Shown in pieces: positions 47,540 through 56,166 of a stretch of DNA of 64,000 bases. The notes below the pieces were generated by a model. That model saw only the letters and a list, made by a program, of their open reading frames with translations, ran no database searches and had not been told where the DNA came from. The DNA is taken from the NCBI GenBank assembly GCA_964455525.1, contig CAYVWR010000007.1, positions 62,001-126,000 of the forward strand, in the 5' to 3' direction. Position numbers and translations under genes: made by a program. The stretch is from JAFDZV01 sp964455525 (lineage in GTDB: Bacteria > Bacteroidota > Ignavibacteria > OLB7). Every line of letters begins with the position of its first letter. Position 1 is the first letter of the stretch.

Positions 47540-48396
47540 CGTCCCCTGCCCCCGCTGGCTTCGGTGCTCCCTTCGATCACCCGGCGTTCCAGTTCGAGTC
47601 GCGACTGATCGGGGGAGTAGAGGACAACAAACGCCTCCTCCATGGTTGCGAAGTTTACCGCAGGCTCCACGGTGATGCTATAGAAGAGCGTTCCCTGTTC
47701 TGGCTCCACCTTCGACACCGTCCCAATCACGATGTTCTCCGGATACAGCGATGAATAGTTCGACGTCACCACCGTATCTCCTACCTTCTGCGGCTGTACC
47801 GATGGGACATTGCGGAAGGTAAGGGATGAAGAGCCGTCCCAGATAATGAGACCATCGTTCCGTGCCATCGTCGAGCGGCCTGCCACGCGGGTATCACGGT
47901 TCAGCAGAAGCTGTGCCACCGAAAAGTTCTCGTTTGTCCCTACGATACGTCCGGCCAGACCGCGCTCGGTGATAACCGGCATCCCTATCTTCACCCCATC
48001 TTTTTCACCGATGTTGAGCGTGGCATAGCTTCGCATCTGGATCGTTGCTTTTCCAACCACCTCGGCGGCCTTCAGCTTCATCGGCGACTTCTCCTTCAGT
48101 TCCAGCATGCCCTGAAGCTTCTCCACTTTCATTCCCGCATCGCGCAACTGCATGAGCTGTATGGAAAGATCCTTGTTCAACTGGCGGAGTGCATGGTTTT
48201 CGGTCTCGAGGGCATACGGGTTCGGCAGCCAGCTCAGCGCCGATTGTACGCTGGCGACCACGCCGACCGAGATCGTGCGGAACGAGCGGAGCTGCGAGCT
48301 GCTGCTAGCGGAGATCATCAGCAAAGAGATGATGATCAGCCCTAGTGTGGTCACGTATTCCTTATAGCGGAGGACGAGCTCAGCAATGCGGCGCAT
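47536..48396 (-). CDS. mreC: Rod shape-determining protein MreC
   Basis: A 286-residue bitopic protein. It has a membrane segment near residues 16-32, a coiled coil near 60-100 (LETENHALRQLNKDL), and the periplasmic beta-barrel domain with VVGKATIQMRSY and GLAGRIVGTNENFS. It links MreB to the wall synthases. It overlaps mreD by four bases and lies 294 bp from mreB, a wider gap than usual. That gap holds a 7-bp hairpin (ATACTGC/GCAGTAT, 48483-48503). Confidence 0.94.
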   Translation of the reverse strand: MRRIAELVLRYKEYVTTLGLIIISLLMISASSSSQLRSFRTISVGVVASVQSALSWLPNPYALETENHALRQLNKDLSIQLMQLRDAGMKVEKLQGMLELKEKSPMKLKAAEVVGKATIQMRSYATLNIGEKDGVKIGMPVITERGLAGRIVGTNENFSVAQLLLNRDTRVAGRSTMARNDGLIIWDGSSSLTFRNVPSVQPQKVGDTVVTSNYSSLYPENIVIGTVSKVEPEQGTLFYSITVEPAVNFATMEEAFVVLYSPDQSRLELERRVIEGSTEASGGRGR

Positions 48397-48690
48397 GGTG
48401 GAAGGTCAGAATGCAAGGTTCACGTTGCTCGAGGAGATAGTTCGAGGGCGGAGAGTCTGCCACCCGGCAGATATATCCGTGCCATACTGCCGAGACCGCA
48501 GTATCAGCGCGGGGACGTGTCCTGAAGGTTTCACAGAAGGATCTGTTTCCTGCTGGTTGAGCCGGGCACTTCCACATCGAACGTTTGTTCGGGAGGTATG
48601 CTGACGATCGGATCGTTCCCCCTGCCGTTTCGGCTCCTCGGATCTCGCGCGGGAAGGGAGATGATCTCTTCCCACAGAGGGGCCGCGTTT

Positions 48691-49710
48691 TTAGTAGCGG
48701 CGGCTCTTGAGCAGAACCTGGGAATACTGATTAAGGTTTTCGAGAACCTTGCCGGTACCACGCACCACGGCGGTAAGGGGGTCTTCGGCCACGAAGACCG
48801 GAAGCGTTGTCTCGCGCCGCAGACGCTCGTCGAGTCCGCGAAGCAGAGCGCCGCCGCCGGTCAGCATGATGCCTCGATCGAGAATATCCGCCGAAAGCTC
48901 CGGTGGGGTGCGTTCCAGCGAGAGCTTGACCGCATCGACGATCGCCATGATAGGCTCGGAGAGCGCTTCACGGATTTCGGCGCTGGTCACAACGGTCATC
49001 CTCGGGATGCCCGCCACCAGATCGCGACCCCGCACCTCGATGGTCACCTCCTCCTCCAGCGGCATGGCGGTTCCCACCTCATGCTTGATGGCCTCGGCCA
49101 TCTGTTCGCCGATCAGGATATTATGGTTCTTCTTGAAGAACTGGATGATCGCATTGGTCATCTCATCGCCGGCGATACGTATCGACTCATCGTTGACGAT
49201 GCCGGCCAGCGCGATCACAGCGATCTCGGTGGTGCCGCCGCCAATGTCGATAATCATATTGCCTACCGGTGCTTCAACATCAAGCCCGATGCCGATTGCG
49301 GCGGCCATCGGTTCCGCGATCAGATGTACCTCTTTTGCTCCTGCATGCTCGGCGGAATCGCGAACGGCCCGCTTCTCCACTTCCGTGATGCCGGAGGGGA
49401 CGCAGACCACGATACGGCGTGCAGGTTGCCATGAGGCAGAGATCTTTCGGATGAAGGCGCGGAGCATACCCTCGGCAATCTCGAAGTCGGCGATAACGCC
49501 ATCCTTCAGCGGACGGATCGTCCGGATGTCCTTGTGGGTCTTGCCGATCATGGCCTGGGCTTCACGACCAATGGCCACGATTTTTTTCGTCGTTCGATCA
49601 AAGGCGACCACGGATGGCTCGTTCAGCACAATACCTTTCCCCTTCATCCAGATAAGGGTATTGGCTGTTCCAAGATCGACTGCTATGTCGTTGGAGAGAA
49701 CACGGAACAC
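48691..49710 (-). CDS. mreB: Rod shape-determining actin-like protein MreB
   Basis: A 339-residue bacterial actin that polymerises on the inner membrane and positions the elongation machinery. Nucleotide-binding motifs are VDLGTANTL, IDIGGGTTEIAVI and LTGGGALLRG. The start is GTG at 49710; family proteins begin with a similar FSNDIAVDLG, so this start is right. A good ribosome site is not visible. It is followed by mreC and mreD on the same strand. Confidence 0.97.
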   Translation of the reverse strand: MFRVLSNDIAVDLGTANTLIWMKGKGIVLNEPSVVAFDRTTKKIVAIGREAQAMIGKTHKDIRTIRPLKDGVIADFEIAEGMLRAFIRKISASWQPARRIVVCVPSGITEVEKRAVRDSAEHAGAKEVHLIAEPMAAAIGIGLDVEAPVGNMIIDIGGGTTEIAVIALAGIVNDESIRIAGDEMTNAIIQFFKKNHNILIGEQMAEAIKHEVGTAMPLEEEVTIEVRGRDLVAGIPRMTVVTSAEIREALSEPIMAIVDAVKLSLERTPPELSADILDRGIMLTGGGALLRGLDERLRRETTLPVFVAEDPLTAVVRGTGKVLENLNQYSQVLLKSRRY

Positions 49711-49851
49711 AGGAAGGAGTAGACTGGAGTTGTACGAAAATAAAAGAGCGATCCGCGCCTTATGGAATCGCTTTTAAAATCCAATCGCAAATATCACCAA
49801 TCCGTGCCCGCCATCCAAGCAGCAGGGGGCATTTCATCTGTTCGGAACGAT

Positions 49852-50295
49852 TTATTTCCTGTTCAGGATGATTCGTGCCCGTCTACCAGCCATATATGCT
49901 TCCCGCTCGTCCGGTATGTTCATATATGCGCGATGCCATCGGCCGGTGAGCGGACCGTTGCCACGGAGAAATTCCCGCGTCCAGTGCCATAAATATTGAG
50001 GGTAGAAGAGCGATCCCCGTTTGCGCTGCTGCCGTACATGCTCCGCCTCGTGACGCAGCAGGACGATAAGCTCGATCGGTTCGTAGCGATCGGCCGGGCC
50101 AAGAAGATGCACTCTGCCGAAGAGCGTGATGCCGGACATGCCGAGCCGGTGCACAAAGAATGGAAGGGTGGGGGAGAAGCGGATGAAAAAATCGAGCGGC
50201 ACCCCCTCGAATATCCGCTCCAGAATTGAATTGCCGAGCCTGGCACGGGCCGCCGTTTCCAGGAGAAGCGTGTGCGCTTTTACAGGGTCTGGCAT
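49852..50295 (-). CDS. HExxH-motif conserved hypothetical protein
   Basis: A 147-residue protein. The HEAEHVRQQ segment near residue 81 has the HExxH signature of zinc metallopeptidases. The region RVHLLGPADRY and the Trp-rich stretch HWTREFLRG are similar to short proteins of Bacteroidota that lack a known role. Whether it is an active protease is unclear, because no third zinc ligand is obvious. Its ATG overlaps the end of upp by 16 bases, so it closes the five-gene operon. Confidence 0.75.
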   Translation of the reverse strand: MPDPVKAHTLLLETAARARLGNSILERIFEGVPLDFFIRFSPTLPFFVHRLGMSGITLFGRVHLLGPADRYEPIELIVLLRHEAEHVRQQRKRGSLFYPQYLWHWTREFLRGNGPLTGRWHRAYMNIPDEREAYMAGRRARIILNRK

Positions 50296-50921
50296 AGACG
50301 GTCGCCCGCATCGCCGAGGCCCGGCAGGATAAAACCGACATCGTTCAGCGCGCGGTCCAGAGCGGCCACATGAATACGCACTTCCGGGAACTCAGCGGAT
50401 ACCGCGTGCACCCCTTCGGGAGCTGCGATGATGGAAAGCAGAGAGATCGATGCGATCTGCTCGGTTGGCAGTGAGCGGAGCGCGGCCAGGATGCTGCCGC
50501 CGGTGGCCAGCATAGGGTCGAGCAGAAACATATGCGCCCCGGTCAGCTCCGGCAGCTTGGTGTAGTATTCGGAGGGGAGAAGGGTCTGCTCGTCGCGGCG
50601 AAGCCCGATAAAACCGATGGCTGCGCCGGGGATGATCTCCATAAATCCCTGCAACATGCCAATGCCCGCACGGAGGATCGGGGCTGCCACCACACGTGCC
50701 TGTATGCGCGAGGCCGTGGTAGGCTCCATCGGCGTTTCGATCCGGATGATGTCTACGGGAAGGTCCCGGGTTGCCTCATGGGCAAGCGCGCGCGCGATGT
50801 AGTGTGCCGCACGGTGGAATTCGGCCGCCAGGGAATCATGGCGGCGTAGCGTGCCCACCGCCTCGGCCACGGCACTATGATTGATTACTCGAAGAGATTC
50901 AATCTGGAGCTGCGACTGCAT
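50280..50921 (-). CDS. upp: Uracil phosphoribosyltransferase
   Basis: A 213-residue salvage enzyme that makes UMP from uracil and PRPP. The PRPP site is FLLDPMLATGGSILAAL near residue 135. Also diagnostic are APILRAGIGML and the C-terminal uracil-binding region near GFILPGLGDAGDRL. The ATG shares its A with the stop of the TatD-fusion gene (TGATG), so translation is coupled. The start at 50921 replaces a longer frame with 40 unlikely residues. Confidence 0.95.
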   Translation of the reverse strand: MQSQLQIESLRVINHSAVAEAVGTLRRHDSLAAEFHRAAHYIARALAHEATRDLPVDIIRIETPMEPTTASRIQARVVAAPILRAGIGMLQGFMEIIPGAAIGFIGLRRDEQTLLPSEYYTKLPELTGAHMFLLDPMLATGGSILAALRSLPTEQIASISLLSIIAAPEGVHAVSAEFPEVRIHVAALDRALNDVGFILPGLGDAGDRLCQTL

Positions 50922-52396
50922 CAACGGAAGAGGTTGGTGAAGTTGGGGTAGAGAATGATGCCGATGCGCGGCTGGCTGACGAAAAATTCGCGCTGGCGTT
51001 TTGGCAGCTTCCGCTCGCCGGAGATCGTTGCCACACGCCACTCTGCTGTTGGAGCAATGGTGCCGTAGGGCGTCGTGAAATTATACGAGATGCCGAGCGA
51101 GCCGCTAAGCCCCCATGCGCTTTCCTCGTACCCCTGCAAGGTGGTATCCCCATGCTCCACCAGATAGCGGTCGATACCAAATTCATTGCTGAAGTGGGTC
51201 ATGCCGAGCGAGGCGAAGAAGGTGATGACCTTGCGTGGGTTTGCAGTGGCCCGAAGCGATATGTCGATGGTGCCATGCTGGTTCGGTGGCGGGTCCTGGT
51301 CCTGCTGGCCCTGGCTGGTGGCCACCGCTGCGTAGGCGGAGTCCAGTTTCGACTGGGGAACCTTTGCAAAGGTATAGATCACATCGAGCTGGAGCCAGTC
51401 AACGCCAAGCGGCTGAAGCGGTGCCACCGTCAGCCAGCCGCCGAAACCAACGGCGTTCGCCTCGGTGATGGCGCCGCTGATGTAGGTCGATGATGCCAGA
51501 TGCCCGCCAATGCCGACAATCCGCTGGAATGGCGGATCGGCCGTGGTATCGACCGCACGTATGGGGCGTGGATTGGTCTGTGCCATCGCGTCTCCGGCAA
51601 AGACGCCCAGAAACGCGATGAAAAATGCTGCGAGTCTGAAAAAACGCCGTGCGTTTGTTGTTGTCATCTCTCTGATAGCATCAATGGTTTCCCCGCGCAG
51701 CTCGGCCACCTTTTCGGCAACCAGATAGACATATGCTGGCTCGTTGCGCTTGCCACGATGGGGCACGGGGGTAAGATATGGAGCGTCGGTCTCTACCATG
51801 ATCCGGTCCTCCGGGACATGGCGGACGATATTATCGAGCGCACCCTTGCTGTAGGTGATGTTTCCGGTAAAGGAGATCATCGCTCCTAGATCAAGCGCAC
51901 GGCGGAGCGTTTCCTCGCTGCTGGAAAAGCAGTGTAGTTGAAACCGGAGCGAGCCATCCTGCTCCTGCTCGACGATCCTGAGCAGATCGTCGTCGGAATC
52001 GCGATTGTGCAGCACTGCTGGCAGATCGAGCCGTTTGGCAATCCGTAACTGGCGACGGAACACATCGTGCTGACGTTCCTTCGGGGCAAATTCATAGTAA
52101 TAATCAAGCCCGATTTCACCAATGGCAATGATCTTCCCACTGGCGCCGAGACGCTCCACCTCTGCCAGATCATCATCACCGATCTCATGGGCATGGTGTG
52201 GATGAATTCCTGCGGCAACTCTCACTTCCGGGTAACGCACGGCCAGTGCAAGCGCTCCCTGAAACTCGGATGGACGTGTGGCGGGCACCACGATCGTCTC
52301 CACTCCTGCTGTACGGGCACGGTCGATCACCTGGTCAAGATCCGATGCAAAGCGGTCCACATAGATATGGGAGTGAGTATCAACCAGCGATCGCAT
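50921..52396 (-). CDS. TatD metal-dependent hydrolase fused in frame to an exported outer-membrane-type protein
   Basis: A 491-residue fusion. Residues 1-255 are a complete TatD nuclease with all metal ligands (H8 and H10 in DTHSHIYVD, E94 in GEIGLDYYYE, H130, H155 and D204 in VETDAPYL). The normal TatD end (TTTNARRFFRL, 245-255) runs straight into a hydrophobic stretch and a signal-peptidase site after A272 (AMAQ). About 219 residues of a beta-rich outer-membrane-type protein follow, closing with an aromatic strand (PNFTNLFR). An internal ATG at 51667 would start the second part as a separate exported protein of 248 residues. The start at 52396 has AGGAGG six bases upstream. Neither part has a broken frame. 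Confidence 0.85.
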   Translation of the reverse strand: MRSLVDTHSHIYVDRFASDLDQVIDRARTAGVETIVVPATRPSEFQGALALAVRYPEVRVAAGIHPHHAHEIGDDDLAEVERLGASGKIIAIGEIGLDYYYEFAPKERQHDVFRRQLRIAKRLDLPAVLHNRDSDDDLLRIVEQEQDGSLRFQLHCFSSSEETLRRALDLGAMISFTGNITYSKGALDNIVRHVPEDRIMVETDAPYLTPVPHRGKRNEPAYVYLVAEKVAELRGETIDAIREMTTTNARRFFRLAAFFIAFLGVFAGDAMAQTNPRPIRAVDTTADPPFQRIVGIGGHLASSTYISGAITEANAVGFGGWLTVAPLQPLGVDWLQLDVIYTFAKVPQSKLDSAYAAVATSQGQQDQDPPPNQHGTIDISLRATANPRKVITFFASLGMTHFSNEFGIDRYLVEHGDTTLQGYEESAWGLSGSLGISYNFTTPYGTIAPTAEWRVATISGERKLPKRQREFFVSQPRIGIILYPNFTNLFR

Positions 52397-52838
52397 CAAG
52401 CACCTCCTGCACATGTCCCGGCACTTTCACCTTCGGAAAGATCCGTTCGATGATGCCCTGCCCGTTGATGATGAACGTGGTTCGTTCAACGCCCATGTAT
52501 TTGCGTCCATACATGCTTTTCTGCACCCAGACCCCGTATGCCTGTGCTATTTCGGTGCTTTCGTCGGAGAGCAGATCAAAGGTAAGGGATTCCTTTTCTA
52601 CGAACTTCTTATGCCGCTTCACCGAGTCGGGGCTTATCCCCAGCACTTGGGCACCATGCCCTTGAAGTCGATTGAGATTATCCCGGAAATCGCATGCCTC
52701 GGCTGTACAGCCGCTGGTCATATCCTTGGGGTAAAAATAGAGGATCACGGTGGTGCCACGATAATCCGCGAGCGTATGGATAGTGCCATCCTGATCGGGT
52801 GCGGAAAACTCGGGCGCCCTGTCGCCTGCTGCAAGCAT
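52380..52838 (-). CDS. bcp: Thioredoxin-dependent thiol peroxidase (BCP/PrxQ type)
   Basis: A 152-residue peroxiredoxin that reduces peroxides with thioredoxin. The peroxidatic Cys is in KDMTSGCTAEACDF near residue 46, with a second Cys five residues later as in PrxQ. The typical start is AAGDRAPEFSAPDQDG. The ATG at 52838 fits; a longer frame adds 42 poor residues. Its end overlaps the TatD-fusion start by 17 bases, and the upstream gene stops 4 bases before it. Confidence 0.94.
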   Translation of the reverse strand: MLAAGDRAPEFSAPDQDGTIHTLADYRGTTVILYFYPKDMTSGCTAEACDFRDNLNRLQGHGAQVLGISPDSVKRHKKFVEKESLTFDLLSDESTEIAQAYGVWVQKSMYGRKYMGVERTTFIINGQGIIERIFPKVKVPGHVQEVLDAIAG

Positions 52839-52842
52839 GATC

Positions 52843-53712
52843 TTAAAGTGTATTGAGGTTGATGCCAGCCAGAGTGCGGCGCTCCTTGATAAAGACAAGC
52901 ATGCCGTTCCAGATAAAAAATAAATCACTCCCCGGTGCCGGGGCATCGCTCGTTGCCGTTTCATGAAAGATCGGGCGACCCTCGCACAGCACTACAAGAT
53001 GTGCGTCGACATGGTTGGCAAGCATCGCGTCGGCGGTACTGCCGGAGCGTGCGTGCGCGCCCAATGCCGTAAACCGCCCATACTCGGCGATCTCTGCGGT
53101 ACCACGAGGTTCTTTCAGCAGACGCGCAAGCCACTCGCTGATTTCGTTGAAGCGGGGATGAACCTCATCGAGCGGATTGCTGTTGATCCATCCGGGCCAG
53201 ATATCCGAAGCGGCACAAAGTTCCTGAAAGTCCCCGACCCGCTCCCGATCGTCGCCGATCTCTTCGAGAACCATGCCGGTGCGCACATCGACAAGCGCCA
53301 GGGCGCTGCGCTCAAGCCTCTCACTACGCCGAACAAGCGCTATCTCCTCGATGCCGCAGAGAACCCGGATGGCTTCGTCGTGCCATAGTACTTCACCGGT
53401 CGCGCAGTCAATGGCTGTGGTGCCGGTTGCGCTCGGGAGATCGGGGCGGGGAAAGCTATGGAGCAATGCCACCTCCCCGATGGTCGTTTCAAGCGCTACC
53501 CACCAAGGCTCCTGTAGCTTCACGCCGTTGAAGAGCAGTCTTCCTTCGGATGGGCGGATCGCAAAGAGCGTCATGGTCTTCTGCTCTATATCACGCGATT
53601 CCCCAACGAGAATCCCTCCGGCGGTCGGCCGAAGTTTCCAGATGATCTCGCCCGGCATGATCTCCCACGTTGGGGAGACCGATCTGCCGAATATGCGCTG
53701 CAATAGGTTCAC
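52843..53712 (-). CDS. DUF4905 protein
   Basis: A 289-residue protein of the DUF4905 family, known mainly from Bacteroidota and Chlorobiota. It opens with WKLRPTAGGILVGESRD and has repeating beta segments (AIDCATGEVLWHDE, ALALVDVRTGMVLEE) that suggest a small propeller. No signal peptide is present, so it is cytoplasmic. The start is GTG at 53712. It heads the five-gene operon of overlapping genes DUF4905-bcp-tatD/OMP-upp-HExxH. Confidence 0.75.
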   Translation of the reverse strand: MNLLQRIFGRSVSPTWEIMPGEIIWKLRPTAGGILVGESRDIEQKTMTLFAIRPSEGRLLFNGVKLQEPWWVALETTIGEVALLHSFPRPDLPSATGTTAIDCATGEVLWHDEAIRVLCGIEEIALVRRSERLERSALALVDVRTGMVLEEIGDDRERVGDFQELCAASDIWPGWINSNPLDEVHPRFNEISEWLARLLKEPRGTAEIAEYGRFTALGAHARSGSTADAMLANHVDAHLVVLCEGRPIFHETATSDAPAPGSDLFFIWNGMLVFIKERRTLAGINLNTL

Positions 53713-53863
53713 GATCGGTTATGCCTTGCCATAAGGCTCAGGAAATATAGGGCCGTGCTGCCAGATCCAGGCGATTCGGAGTAAACCGAACACAACTGCC
53801 GTACAGGTGCAAAGATAACGTGTGCCATCTTCGGTCCGGCAATCAGGATGTGCAAAGGTAACA

Positions 53864-53900
53864 AGCCCGGCCTTCCAGCCTATGGCCGGAAAACCGGGCT
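53864..53900 (-). terminator. Hairpin after rsmI
   Basis: AGCCCGG (53864-53870) pairs with CCGGGCT (53894-53900), with an inner GCC/GGC pair and a TTCC/GGAA pair that extend the stem. It lies about 65 bp beyond the stop of the minus-strand rsmI gene. Confidence 0.55.
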
Positions 53901-53964
53901 ATGAAGCGTTCGATCGTCCAGGGAGATTCATCGGGGAAAGGAATCCATCGTAATGGAGACCGTG

Positions 53965-56086
53965 TTAGCGCCGTCCGCCCCCCTTGGAGCCGAATCCACG
54001 ATTGCCACCACTGCGTCCCTTCGGGCCACCGCTAAATCCACGGTTGCCACCTCCGCCGCTTCCACCTCTGGGGCCGAAGCTGCGCCCGCCGCCGCTGCCG
54101 CCGTCGCCACGCGGTGCAAATCCCCTGCTGCCGCCGTCATCTCTTCTGGGGGTAAAGCTGCGTCCGCTGCCGCCATCTTCTCTTTTCGGCGCAAAACCCC
54201 TGCTGCCGCCGCCATCGCCACGTGGTGCAAATCCCCTGCTGCCACCTCGGTCATCTCTCCTTGGGCTAAAGCNNNNNNNNNNNNNNNNNNNNNNNNNNNN
54301 NNNNNNNNNNNNNNNNNNNNNNNNNNNNNNNNNNNNNNNNNNNNNNNNNNNNNNNNNNNNNNNNNNNNNNNNAGCTGCGCTCGCTGCCGCCATCTTCTCT
54401 TTTCGGCGCAAAACCCCTGCTGCCGCCATCTTCTCGCCGTGGTGCAAACCCACGGTTGTCGCCACCATCTCTCCTGGGTGCAGATGATCCACGGCCACCG
54501 CCGCCATCGCCACGCGGGCTGAACCCACGGCCACCTCGGTCATCTCTCCTCGGCGCAAATCCCCTGTTGCCGCCATCTTCTCGCCGTGATGCAAACCCAC
54601 CGCCGTCGCGCCGTTCGCCTCCGCGATGCGGGCGATCCTCACGCGGACCTTCGCGCCGTCCTTCGGACTGTTCGCTGCGATCACCGGAGCGAGCAGCATA
54701 CTTCGACGGGCCGATGCCACCGCCGGGGGAGCGTTCCGGGCGACCTTCACCAGAGCGTGCAGGGGTTCTACGGATCGGGCGTTCGCCCGCATCCATCACT
54801 CGCTGCTCCTCACGTTCCTCCTCGAACTCATCGGCCTCTGCGTTCGGATCAAATCCGGCCGTGGTCGAGATCCCGAGATCTGTTGGTACAAGGCGATCGA
54901 GCACCACCACAAATTCTCCCTTGAACCGCTTCTGGGCGAACTTCGCGTCCAGTTCGGCCAGGGTTCCGCGTATGGTCGTCTCGAACGATGTGGTAAGGTT
55001 GATCGCCAGCGCGGCCCGCCGATCCGGCATTGCCTCGGAGAGCGCGGCCAGAAGGGAGCGAAGCCTATACGGTGCTTCCAGGATGACAAGCGTCGTATCA
55101 CGGCTGGCAAGAGCTGCGGCTGCGCGGCTGCGCTCCTCCGGTTTCCGCGGAAGGAAGCCGATGAACTCGAACCGGTCCATTGCATAACCACTGGCCATCA
55201 GGCCGGTCATGACCGAGCTGACGCCGGGGACGATTTTGGGTTCGACGCCCAGCTTACGGAGCTTGCTGGAGAGGAGATTCCCCGGATCGGCCAGCACCGG
55301 AAGCCCGGCATCGGAGATCACGGCGATCTTCTTTCCCTTGCGGATCAGCTCTATCACCTCGTCGCTCGATTCATCCTCGTTATGCTCGTTCATCTCGATC
55401 AACTTCTTCGAGATGTTATAATTTCGGAGCAGGCGGGCGGCCGTCTTATACTCCTCGCAGACCACCAGATCGGCCATCTGCAATACATGGAGGGCACGGA
55501 AGGTGATATCATCACGGTTCCCGATGGGAACGCCGACCAGGGTTACGGTTCCGGCCATCTGCTCGGGGCTCATGCCCGCTTCCATCTCATGCAGCTCGTC
55601 GCTATCCTCGTCGGCCTGGTCATCATCCTCGTCGATGATCCCATATGGCGGGATAACCTGTGAGTCCGTGTCGTTCGGTTCATCATCGACGTTCGGCTGG
55701 CTCTGGTCGATCTCGGAGTCATCCTCCTCGACATCGAACTCATCGTCATTGAAATCCTCATCGAGATCAGCATCGTCCTCGTCATCAGAGAGATCCTCAT
55801 CGATCTCGGGATCGTTATCCTCCTCAGCGCTATCCTCAACAGGGGAGGAATCTGGCACGGCTGCCTGGCTGGGGTCGATTATTGCGGCTTCATCCGCCGT
55901 GGGAATGGTCTGTGTATCGGTCTCACTAGGCTCTGCATCAGGCGATGCTGCGGTTGTCTCGGCGACGGGAGTATCCAGGTGGCCCAACACGGGCTCACCC
56001 TCCGCTCCGGTTTCAGGCTCCGAGCCGATCTCGACTTCAGGCCGGTTGTCCTCGAGTTCGTCCGAATAAGGGGTTGAATCTGCCAT
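53965..56086 (-). CDS. rsmI: 16S rRNA 2'-O-methyltransferase RsmI with acidic head and RGG-rich tail
   Basis: RsmI methylates the ribose of C1402 in 16S rRNA. The enzyme lies at residues 177-400 with TLVGVPIGNRDD, NEHNEDES and SDAGLPVLADPG, normal for the family. The first 176 residues are highly acidic (runs of D and E). After residue 437 an Arg/Gly-rich tail begins with repeats such as GFAPRREDGG and SRGFAPKRED. The tail is interrupted by 100 N (54273-54372); the frames on the two sides differ by one, as expected for a gap of unknown size, and about 102 codons continue to the stop at 53965. The ATG at 56086 is preferred over an upstream TTG. Confidence 0.85.
54273..54372. other. Assembly gap of 100 N inside the RGG repeat tail
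   Basis: Exactly 100 N lie in the repeat-rich 3' part of rsmI. This is a placeholder for unknown sequence, most likely caused by the near-identical repeats on each side. The true length of the tail cannot be known. Confidence 0.95.
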
Positions 56087-56166
56087 AGGTAGCAATTACG
56101 AATATCTGATAAACGAAAGGCTCGGTCGAGCCATGAGCCAAACCGAAACGCACGGAATTTCCGTGC

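Noticed and set aside
49737..49772. Hairpin AGCGAT/ATCGCT between the HExxH gene and mreB as terminator
   Set aside because: Only six good pairs with mismatches; position fits but evidence is weak.
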